DNA of 51,283 nucleotides, from the NCBI GenBank assembly GCA_029688825.1, contig JARUKX010000029.1, positions 1 to 51,283 on the forward strand, in the 5' to 3' direction. The stretch is from Haloarculaceae archaeon H-GB1-1. GTDB taxonomy: Archaea > Halobacteriota > Halobacteria > Halobacteriales > Haloarculaceae. Under the pieces are notes generated by a model that was given only the letters and a program-made list of their open reading frames with translations, did no database searches and had not been told where the DNA came from. The position numbers were made by a program, and so were the translations under genes. Of the stretch, positions 44,634-51,283 are shown one piece after another. Positions within the stretch are counted from its first letter, which is position 1. Each line of letters starts with the position of its first letter.

Positions 44634-45626
44634 TCAGAACAGTGCCCGGACGACGAACAGCATCGTCGTCGCGACGAGCACCAGTCCGATCAGGACGGTC
44701 AGCACGGGCCGGTAACCGGTCGACCGGAGCTCGTCGAGCTGGATCCCCATGCCGAGGCCGGCGAAGGCGAGCAGGAACGCCCAGTCGGAGGCGTTCGCGA
44801 GTGACGTGACCTGCCCGGCGGAGAGCAGGCCGAGGTTCGCGACGAGCATCGTCCCGAGGAAGCCGAGGATGAACTTCGGGAACCGCTCCCAGAGGTAGCC
44901 GAGTCCGTGCCCCTCGACGCCGGCGGCGCGGCCGCGGCGGGCGTAGTAGACGGCGTACGCGATGGCGGCGAGCCCGATCGTGGCGTTGCGGGTGAGCTTG
45001 ACGAGCACCGACCACTCCCCGGCGGTGTCGGAGAAGGCGAAGCCGGCGGCGGTCACGGGCCCGGTGCTGAACATCGTGAGACCGGCCCAGACGCCGAACA
45101 CCGTGCTGGAGAGGTCGAGGGCGTGGCCGACGAGCGGGTAGACGAACACCATCGCGGCGTCGAACAGCAACACCGTCGCCGCGGCGTAGGCGATTCGCGT
45201 CTCGTCGACGTCGATGCTCTCGGCGATGGCGACGACGGCGGAGACGCCGCAGATGCCCGAGCCCGCGGCGAGCAACGACCCGGTCTCCTCGTTGATGTCG
45301 AAGACGAACCGCGCGAGCAGTTCCACGACGATGATGGTGATCGTCACGGTGGCGAGCACGAGCAGGACGAGCGTCGGGCCGGCCGCGACGACTCGGTCGA
45401 TCGCGACGCTCGCGCCCATGACGACGATGCCGGCTTCGAGCCACTGTTTGTGCGTCGCCACGCCCGCCTGCGCCCAGTCGGGAACCCCGTATGTGTTCCC
45501 GACCACCAGCCCGAGCAGGATGGTGACGATGAGGTAGTTCGCGGCCGGAACGATCGTCGAGATGCCGCGGGCGACGAGTCCGAGTCCGAGGAGCAGCGCG
45601 ACGCCAGGGACCAGTCTACGGGCCAT
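44634..45626 (-). CDS. YeiH-type putative sulfate/anion exporter family membrane protein
   Basis: A 330-aa membrane protein with about 10 helices, of the family annotated as putative sulfate exporter (YeiH, Cons_hypoth698). Key segments are VTILLGLVVGNTYG near the start, EAGIVVMGASVAID, the conserved GSGICGVSAVVA motif, KLTRNATIGLAAI and FAGLGMGIQLDELRSTG. The true substrate of the family is not well established. It is placed directly after a 53-aa membrane protein gene and ahead of the MttB-family gene, probably in one transcript, so it may export a product such as an anion of the degraded compound. Confidence 0.85.
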   Translation of the reverse strand: MARRLVPGVALLLGLGLVARGISTIVPAANYLIVTILLGLVVGNTYGVPDWAQAGVATHKQWLEAGIVVMGASVAIDRVVAAGPTLVLLVLATVTITIIVVELLARFVFDINEETGSLLAAGSGICGVSAVVAIAESIDVDETRIAYAAATVLLFDAAMVFVYPLVGHALDLSSTVFGVWAGLTMFSTGPVTAAGFAFSDTAGEWSVLVKLTRNATIGLAAIAYAVYYARRGRAAGVEGHGLGYLWERFPKFILGFLGTMLVANLGLLSAGQVTSLANASDWAFLLAFAGLGMGIQLDELRSTGYRPVLTVLIGLVLVATTMLFVVRALF

Positions 45627-45629
45627 CGC

Positions 45630-45791
45630 TCACCAGGGGATGGGGAGTCCGAGTCGGACGAGGACGACGAGGAGCGCGCCCAGGCAGACGGCTTGCCAAT
45701 CGCTCTCCAGCGACGTCCACCAGTCGACGACGCTCGCTGCCACGCCGCTGGGGACGCCATCTCGGTCGGTGAGTGGGGACGCGAGTGACAT
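45630..45791 (-). CDS. 53-aa single-span membrane protein upstream of the YeiH-type gene
   Basis: A small protein with a polar start (MSLASPLTDRDGVPSGVAAS), a tryptophan-containing amphipathic part (VVDWWTSLESDW) and one hydrophobic helix ending in LVRLGLPIPW. The stop codon is 3 bp from the YeiH-type start codon (TGA GCG ATG), so translation is coupled. A longer frame to 45872 is possible but adds unlikely sequence. It may be an accessory subunit of the exporter; no family was recognised. Confidence 0.6.
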   Translation of the reverse strand: MSLASPLTDRDGVPSGVAASVVDWWTSLESDWQAVCLGALLVVLVRLGLPIPW

Positions 45792-46069
45792 CGGGTGTCC
45801 TCCTAGCGACCGCCCCCGCGCCCGTGACGCGGCGACCGAGCTATCTGCTGGCGCTGACGCGTCGACAGACACTGTCGCGTCACGAGGGTCGATGCTACGC
45901 AGCCGTTCGCACGTGGGTCATGCATCGCTCTGGTATCTCCGATGTAAAAATGGTTCGCAAGGGGGACAAATCAAATTTTCGGGGCCCGTCGGACGGTCAC
46001 ATCGGCTGGTGGGCCGTCGCCGACCACGAACGGAGAGAGTTAAGGTGTCCACTGAGGAACCCACGAGTA

Positions 46070-46981
46070 ATGACACGCTATCGAGATGCGGCGGCGTTCG
46101 CGGCCCTCGCCATCGTCTGGGGGCTGGGCTTCGGAGCCGTCGAACTCGGCCTCGCCTCGTTTCCCCCGTTGCTCTTGAACGCGGTCCGGTACGACCTGGC
46201 CGCGCTCCTCCTGTTCGGGTATCTGGGAGTCCGCGTCGACGAGTGGCGACCGACGACGCGGTCGGACGTGTTCGCGGTCGTCGGCGGTGGCCTGCTGTGG
46301 ATCGGCCTCGGCAACGGCGTCTGGTTCGTCGGCCAGAAGCTCACGTCCAGCGTCTTCTCCGGGACGATGCCCAGTCTCATCCCCGTGATGACCGTCGCGT
46401 TCTCGTGGGTGTTGCTCCCGGAGGACCGTCTGACGCCGCTGTCGCTCGTCGGACTCGGAGTCAGCATCGCCGGTGCGGTCGTCATCACGGTCCCGGCCGA
46501 CGGACTGACCATCGACGGCAGACTCGTCGGAACGGGGCTCCTGTTCGTCGGCGTCTGCGGTGCTGCGCTGGGGAGCGTCCTCATTCGCCGCGCCCGGCCG
46601 TCCATCCCGAACGCGACCACCACCGCGTGGTCGGTGACCATCGGCGCGGTCTTTCTGCACGTGTTGAGCCCGCTCGTCGGGGAGTCCGTGCCCGGCGACG
46701 TGACGGTGGCATCCTGGCTCGGACTCGCGTATCTGTGCGTGTTCTCGACGGTGTTCGCGTACCTACTGTACTTCTCGCTGTTGGAGCGTCACTCCGCGAT
46801 CGAACTCTCGCTCGTGACGTACCTCATCCCCGTCGTGGCCGGGACCGCTGGCTGGCTGGTCTTCGGAGAACCGATCACGGAGTCGCTCGTCGTCGGTTTC
46901 CCCATCGTCCTGTCGGGGTTCCTCCTGATGAAGCGCGATGCGATCCGGACGGAGGTCGAGCGCGTCCGGTCCGGGGTCTGA
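46070..46981 (+). CDS. EamA/DMT-family transporter
   Basis: A 303-aa permease with ten predicted helices in two EamA repeats. The first repeat starts at AALAIVWGLGFGAVELGLAS, and the second contains FVGVCGAALGSVLIRRARPS; both end with the repeat motif seen as LPEDRLTPLSLVGLGVSIAG and VFGEPITESLVVGFPIVLSG. DMT carriers export or import amino acids and other metabolites; the substrate is not known. The ATG at 46070 is chosen: it has a TTAAGG TATA-like element about 30 nt upstream, while the longer frame lacks membrane-protein features. It lies 65 bp before the aminomethyltransferase gene on the same strand. Confidence 0.85.
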   Translation: MTRYRDAAAFAALAIVWGLGFGAVELGLASFPPLLLNAVRYDLAALLLFGYLGVRVDEWRPTTRSDVFAVVGGGLLWIGLGNGVWFVGQKLTSSVFSGTMPSLIPVMTVAFSWVLLPEDRLTPLSLVGLGVSIAGAVVITVPADGLTIDGRLVGTGLLFVGVCGAALGSVLIRRARPSIPNATTTAWSVTIGAVFLHVLSPLVGESVPGDVTVASWLGLAYLCVFSTVFAYLLYFSLLERHSAIELSLVTYLIPVVAGTAGWLVFGEPITESLVVGFPIVLSGFLLMKRDAIRTEVERVRSGV

Positions 46982-47032
46982 CCGCACCGGCCGGGGGAAT
47001 GCTTTTGAGCCACGTCCCGCAACCACGTAGGT

Positions 47033-47037
47033 GGAGG
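47033..47037 (+). promoter_or_regulatory. Shine-Dalgarno sequence of the aminomethyltransferase gene
   Basis: GGAGG lies 8 bases before the ATG at 47046. This is a clear ribosome-binding site in a window where most first genes look leaderless, and it supports that start over the ATG at 47031, which overlaps it. Confidence 0.5.
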
Positions 47038-47045
47038 ACTACCAC

Positions 47046-48275
47046 ATGACAGACGGTACTGCCGAGACCAGCGCACAGCTCGACGAGCAGACCCAGACGG
47101 CCACGGACCCGCTCCGCAGAAGCCCGATGTACGAACACCAGCGATCCCTCGACGCCGAGTTCGCGGGTCTGGGCGACTGGAAGTCCCCGAACTGGTACGG
47201 GGCGAACCAGGATCTTGACGCGGCCTACGACGGGCCCGAGGGCGAGGACCTCTCGCTGCGGCAGGCCGTCGAGCACCGGCACGTCCGGGAACACGTCGGG
47301 CTGTACGACCTGACGCCGTTCACCCCGATCGAGGTCCGTGGGCCGTCGGCCGACTCGTTCCTGCAGAAGCGACTCGCCAACGACATGGCCATCGACGTGG
47401 GCGAGATGCGCTACACGACGATGTTGAACGAAGACGGCGGCATCCAAGCCGACCTCACGGTCGTCAGGATGAGCGACGAGCGCTTCCTCGTGATCACGCT
47501 TGGCGTCGCGACCGGCCGACAGCACGCGGCCTGGATTCGCGAGTACGCGCCGACCGACGTCGACGTCGTCAACCGGGGCGACGAGTACTGCGGCGTCGGC
47601 GTGTGGGGACCGAAGGCTCGCGACGTTCTGGAATCGGTCACCAACGCGGATCTCTCGAACGACGCGTTCCCGTACTACTCGGCTCGGGAACTCGTCGTCG
47701 ACGAGGTCCCGGTGACGGCGCTCCGGCTCTCCTACGTCGGCGAACTCGGGTGGGAACTGTGGACGCCGATGGGCTACGGCGCGCAGCTATGGGAGACCCT
47801 GGCGGGGGCCGCCGAGGACCACGACGGGATCGCCATGGGGACGGCGGCGCTCAACTCGATGGGACTGGAGAAGGGCTTCCGCTTCTGGGGCGCGGACATC
47901 ACGCCCGACCGCAACCCCTACGAGGCGAACCTCGCGTTCACCGTCGACATGGCTACCGACTTCGTCGGGAAGGACGCGATCGAAGCGGCCCGGGACGCGG
48001 GCGTCGACGAGCGGCTCGTCCCCATCACCCTCGACGACTCGCGGGCCATCCCCGGCTACGACGCGACCTTCCTCGACAGTGACACGGAGCTGGGTGGTGC
48101 CGTCCGCAGTGACTTCGGCTACTCCGTGGACGAGAGCATCCTCTACGGCTACCTCCCGACCGACTACGCCGAGGCCGGGACCCCGGTGGACGTCGCCGTC
48201 GACGACGAGCGCTACGCCGCGACGGTCCGCGACGAACCGCGCTTCGACCCCGACCGGGAGAAGTTGCTACGGTAA
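47046..48275 (+). CDS. Stand-alone FAO_M/GcvT-type aminomethyltransferase (dimethylglycine/sarcosine dehydrogenase C-terminal half)
   Basis: A 409-aa protein matching the folate-binding half of dimethylglycine and sarcosine dehydrogenases. Residues about 25-65 are FAO_M-like (SPMYEHQRSLDAEF, GDWKSPNWYG). Residues about 75-320 are the GcvT folate domain (VGLYDLTPFTPIEVRGPSAD, FLQKRLANDMAI, YTTMLNEDGGIQADLTVVR, YVGELGWELWTP), and the rest is the GcvT_C beta barrel (YGYLPTDYAEAGTPVDVAV). It should take a formaldehyde-level carbon from an N-methyl group onto tetrahydrofolate. The FAD half normally fused to it is missing; a separate DAO-type oxidoreductase follows at 49793. Confidence 0.87.
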   Translation: MTDGTAETSAQLDEQTQTATDPLRRSPMYEHQRSLDAEFAGLGDWKSPNWYGANQDLDAAYDGPEGEDLSLRQAVEHRHVREHVGLYDLTPFTPIEVRGPSADSFLQKRLANDMAIDVGEMRYTTMLNEDGGIQADLTVVRMSDERFLVITLGVATGRQHAAWIREYAPTDVDVVNRGDEYCGVGVWGPKARDVLESVTNADLSNDAFPYYSARELVVDEVPVTALRLSYVGELGWELWTPMGYGAQLWETLAGAAEDHDGIAMGTAALNSMGLEKGFRFWGADITPDRNPYEANLAFTVDMATDFVGKDAIEAARDAGVDERLVPITLDDSRAIPGYDATFLDSDTELGGAVRSDFGYSVDESILYGYLPTDYAEAGTPVDVAVDDERYAATVRDEPRFDPDREKLLR

Positions 48276-49792
48276 AACAGATTGCTCGATTATTCGTTCG
48301 AGCCTGACCGCGGCGGTCGACGATCTCCCTCCGTCGGCGGAACCAGAACGCGTCTGCCGGACGACCGTGGCGACGACCGCTCGGACGCTCTCGACGGGCC
48401 ACCGCGTACTGACCACGAGCGGTCGATTCGGGCGGTTCACCGGTTCGAGACGAGTCGTTCGCCGCGTATCGGGGCGGTGTTGGGGCTGGAGAGTCCGTTC
48501 TCGATCGGATCGCGAACGCTACACTAATTCTTTAGCCAGGCAGGATATGTTACTGGGGTGACTATACAGGGATGGCTCGTGGTTCCCCACGAGCACACAC
48601 CCATCGCGAACGCGGACTCTGGATACGTTCCCTCACCTGCGTATCCCTCCCCCTCTCCCCCATTCCCCCTCCCGTCCCCCTTTCCCGTCCACCTTTCGAT
48701 GACGGAACAGCACTGTTCGTCGTTTCACAGGTGGTACGAGGCGGATGTCACGGGGTTTGACCCCGGGGCAATTTACCTGTCGACACTTTCGCCCATGAGG
48801 TTCGACTCTCGGTAGCCGCTTCGGACGCACAGCTTGGGGTCGGGTTCATCGCTCATCGGGACCACAGGACAGACCACGATAGTGACTCCTTTGCTGGAGC
48901 GTCTCGATGTACGCTTCGGGCACCACCCCGCTCTCGGTAGTCTCCCGACAGCGGCTTCCGCCATCGAGATTGTGTTGTTACTTCTGATTCCTTACCCGCC
49001 CGCTATCACTTCCTCCGGAGTCACGACCTTCGGCGCTCGCCCCTCGAGGAGGACGTCCCGTCCAATCTCCGCGGCGATCTCGTTGCCAGCCCCGTCGGAG
49101 TGTCACTCCCCGTCCGCTGCCCATGCCGCCGCCACCACTGACCAGACTGGATCGGGACGACCGCTCCACTCGGGTGCGTGTCCACTAGTAGTACACAGGG
49201 GCCGTCGAGCTGTGGTGATCAGTCCGTTCCATCACCTACTCGGTCGCTCGTAACCGAAATGAGCGGCGTTTCAGCTGATCACGTGGGAGAAATCGCGATC
49301 AGCTTTTCCTCTCTGTCACGGGGGAAAGACGAATCGTTCAGTATTGGTGGATAGTCGTGGGTCACGGTCGAGCCGTGGAGCGACGTCGATAGACTGGTGA
49401 ATTCGGAGTCTTCCCACCACAGTTAGCGTCGGCATTCGACGTGGGTTACAGTAGTATATGTGTAATGTTGGGCGGGCCACTGATGGGATCGCCGGTGTTC
49501 GTCGACCCCGATCGGTGCAGAGACGCGCTTGACTGGGTTCGCGGTCGGTGGTGCCATCCGACCCGACGATACGTCGAGTCGCTCTAGATTCATGCATACA
49601 TCCACTATTACTGGACTCCTACCGTTCGAAATCAGTCTTCCTCCACAGGGTTCGGAGTCTGTCGGGTACGCACCACCGACTCCGTGATTGAATTCCGACC
49701 ACGTGGCGCGAACAGCGACCCCTGACGCCAGGAAAATGACCCGTTTCCCCCGGGCGCAATACCTTTCTATCAGCGGTTCGAACGCCTCTCTC
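48276..49792. other. 1.5-kb stretch without an intact gene
   Basis: It contains a C/T-only tract near 48640-48685, one protein-like gene tail on the minus strand (48992-49102) and several frames that do not look coding. The last 50 bases carry the promoter region of the DAO-type gene (AT-richer CAATACCTTTC near 49758). No tRNA or repeat array was seen. Confidence 0.5.
48992..49102 (-). pseudogene. Orphan C-terminal gene fragment, unknown family
   Basis: A 36-codon minus-strand frame with very protein-like content, GAGNEIAAEIGRDVLLEGRA followed by PKVVTPEEVIAGG and a TAA. It is closed upstream by an in-frame TGA (49103-49105), and no start or upstream domain is present. It is the tail of a decayed enzyme-like gene; I cannot name the family. 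Confidence 0.4.
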
Positions 49793-50905
49793 ATGGAGAG
49801 TGTTGCAATCATAGGTGGCGGAATCATCGGCACCAGCATCGCGTACCGGCTTCGCGACGCTGAGTGCGACGTCCACCTGTACGAGAAGGACATGATCGGA
49901 GCCGGGACGACAGCGAAGTCCGCGGCCATGCTCACTCATCATCAGGAAGACCCGGACAGCGAGGCGTACGAACTTCGCGAGCACGCGTGGGAGTGGTACG
50001 ACGACCGCATCGCTGCTGGGACGTTCGAGTTCGACCAGATCGGAACGCTCCACCTGGCGCGCAGTGAGGACGAGTTCGCGACGATCCAGGAGATGCAGCG
50101 AACGTTTGCCTCGTTCGGGCTGGATCTCCCGATCCTCTCGCCCGACGAGATCGCCGACCACAACATCGCGAGCGACGACCTCCGCGGCGGGCTGTGGTTC
50201 CCCGACGACGGTGTGCTCGACCCGGGAGCGATCGTCCGGTTCTTCGCAGACCACGCACGTGACGGCGGCGTCGACATCGAGACGGGCGTGGCGGTGACCG
50301 ACGTCGCAACGAGCGACGACCAGGTGACCGGCGTCGAGACGACTGCGGGGTTCCAGTCGGCCGACGTCGTCATCAACGCCGCCGGTCCCTGGGCCCAGCA
50401 GGTCAACGATCTCGTCGGCGTCGACGTGCCGATTCGGCACACGCAGGGCCCGATTCTCGTCCTCCAGGCCGACGATCCGGTCTCGCTCCCGTTCACGTTC
50501 TTCGAGGAGGGCATCTACATTCGCGAGGAGGGCGTCTCACAGGCGTTCGCCGGACAGCTAGCGACCGACTACGAGGACTCGCCGATGCTCGATCCGAACC
50601 TCACGCAGGCGATCGACGAGTCGATGTACCTCCAGGTCGCCGAGATCGCCGATACGTACTTGCCCGACCTGCCTGCGTTCGACGTGATCAACGAGTGGAA
50701 CGGCATCCGGACGGTCACGCCCGACGGCCAGCCCATCGTGGACGAGACCGACGTGGAAGGGTACCTGCTCGCCTGCGGCATGAGCGGGTACGGTGTCACC
50801 GTTGCACCGGCGATCGGTGAGTTCGTCGCCGACTGGCTCACGACGGGGCGGAAGCCGGACTCGCTGGCCCCGCTCGCGCTCGGTCGCTTCGAGGCAGTCG
50901 CGTAA
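49793..50905 (+). CDS. DAO-family FAD-dependent oxidoreductase (sarcosine/dimethylglycine oxidase-like)
   Basis: A 370-aa single-domain flavoprotein of the D-amino-acid oxidase superfamily. The N-terminal Rossmann motif is VAIIGGGIIGTSIAYRL (Gly-x-Gly-x-x-Gly at 8-13) with the ribose-binding Glu in VHLYEKD. The second FAD-binding segment is ADVVINAAGPWAQQV, and the C-terminal one is GYLLACGMSGYGVTVAPAIG. The covalent-FAD His motif of dimethylglycine dehydrogenase is absent (GAGTTAKSAAML), so FAD is probably non-covalent. Likely substrates are N-methyl amino acids such as sarcosine, dimethylglycine or N-methylproline. The separate FAO_M/GcvT protein at 47046 would complete the dehydrogenase reaction. 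The ATG at 49793 is chosen because the Rossmann strand begins there. Confidence 0.87.
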   Translation: MESVAIIGGGIIGTSIAYRLRDAECDVHLYEKDMIGAGTTAKSAAMLTHHQEDPDSEAYELREHAWEWYDDRIAAGTFEFDQIGTLHLARSEDEFATIQEMQRTFASFGLDLPILSPDEIADHNIASDDLRGGLWFPDDGVLDPGAIVRFFADHARDGGVDIETGVAVTDVATSDDQVTGVETTAGFQSADVVINAAGPWAQQVNDLVGVDVPIRHTQGPILVLQADDPVSLPFTFFEEGIYIREEGVSQAFAGQLATDYEDSPMLDPNLTQAIDESMYLQVAEIADTYLPDLPAFDVINEWNGIRTVTPDGQPIVDETDVEGYLLACGMSGYGVTVAPAIGEFVADWLTTGRKPDSLAPLALGRFEAVA

Positions 50906-51259
50906 CCGTCTGTGAGCGTACCCAAGAGCGACGCCGCTGATGAGCCCTCGCGCCGTCGGTCGCCCGACAGTGGACCGCGAATCGTGGGGGGCACCAATCG
51001 TTCGATTCGACGGTACAGTTCGGGGCGACGGTATGCAGACCACCTCGTCGTGGCGACGCTCACCGACGCGGTCGAGATGACGGGGCGACTGTCTCGCCGG
51101 AGCACCGCAGGTATGACCTCGACGAGTGGACGAGTACGCCCTCGACGAAGCGGTCACGGACCGGGAACCGACCGAGGCCGAGGGAGAAGTCGTGACTGCG
51201 TGGGACGGTCACCCTCACCAAATCACTTATTACCCCGCAGGAACAGGTCAGAAACGAGT
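50906..51259. other. 354-bp gap at the right end
   Basis: No intact gene. The open frames are short and not convincing. A TATA-like ACTTATTACC near 51225-51234 lies about 30 nt before the last start codon in the window. Confidence 0.4.
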
Positions 51260-51283
51260 ATGAGCACCATTACAGATGGCGTC
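51260..51283 (+). CDS. Start of a gene cut by the window edge
   Basis: Eight codons (MSTITDGV) from an ATG at 51260 run out of the window. A TATA-like box about 30 nt upstream supports a genuine leaderless start. The product cannot be told. Confidence 0.45.

Noticed and set aside
42229-45444. 1071-codon minus-strand open frame across the IclR, MttB and YeiH genes
   Set aside because: It spans three well supported genes in another frame and is dominated by Arg; no family features.
48640-48685. C/T-only tract as a regulatory or repeat array
   Set aside because: It has no periodic unit or pairing; it is only a low-complexity pyrimidine run.
49423-49591. Small minus-strand frame starting MNLERLDVSSGRMAPP
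   Set aside because: It has an ATG but no promoter, and its composition becomes atypical towards the end; there is no recognisable homology.
1-51283. CRISPR arrays, rRNA and tRNA genes
   Set aside because: No regularly spaced repeats, no rRNA-like sequence and no convincing T-arm or cloverleaf was found by eye; a tRNA covariance-model scan would be the decisive check.

Overview
The window is a piece of a halophilic archaeal (class Halobacteria) chromosome or megaplasmid. The signs are high G+C, acidic proteins, TATA-like boxes 25-33 nt upstream of start codons with very short or no leaders, Tat-type lipoprotein signals, a PGF-CTERM surface protein, a HemAT-type transducer and haloarchaeal IS200/IS605-type TnpB elements. 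The genus cannot be told from the sequence. No rRNA, tRNA or CRISPR array was recognised.

Left part (1-13 kb) is mosaic. It has a PiT phosphate transporter divergent from a UspA protein, a TnpB element (about 2.12-3.57 kb) that truncates a carboxymuconolactone decarboxylase-like gene, a lipoprotein and an MFS transporter. Next is a 6.6-kb segment (6358-13004) bounded by a perfect 19-bp inverted repeat. It carries a second TnpB element, a HemAT oxygen-sensing transducer, a multi-PAS histidine kinase and orphan gene fragments.

Middle part (13-24 kb) is more ordinary: a large carboxypeptidase-regulatory-repeat surface protein with a PGF-CTERM anchor, a Q/P-rich protein of unknown function, a second PAS/PAS/GAF histidine kinase, a second MFS transporter, a DUF5995-type protein and a conserved protein of unknown function.

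Right part (24-51 kb) looks like a catabolic island for methylated nitrogen compounds or amino acids. It begins with a divergent livK / livHMGF ABC transporter, an ornithine-cyclodeaminase-family enzyme and an aldehyde dehydrogenase resembling 2-oxoglutarate-semialdehyde dehydrogenases. An operon follows with an M19-dipeptidase-like protein, a 571-aa protein of unknown function and a DUF3726-like protein, divergent from a BCCT betaine-type transporter. Two IclR regulators plus an IclR remnant, a non-pyrrolysine MttB-family methyltransferase, a YeiH-type exporter with a 53-aa partner, an EamA transporter, a stand-alone FAO_M/GcvT-type aminomethyltransferase and a stand-alone DAO-type FAD oxidoreductase complete it. 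Together they suggest uptake of a quaternary amine (glycine betaine, proline betaine or a relative), stepwise demethylation, one-carbon transfer to a folate and oxidation of the remaining carbon skeleton. No corrinoid protein is present in the window. The substrate and the roles of the M19 / 571-aa / DUF3726 trio are not established; this locus is the best candidate here for an undescribed system.
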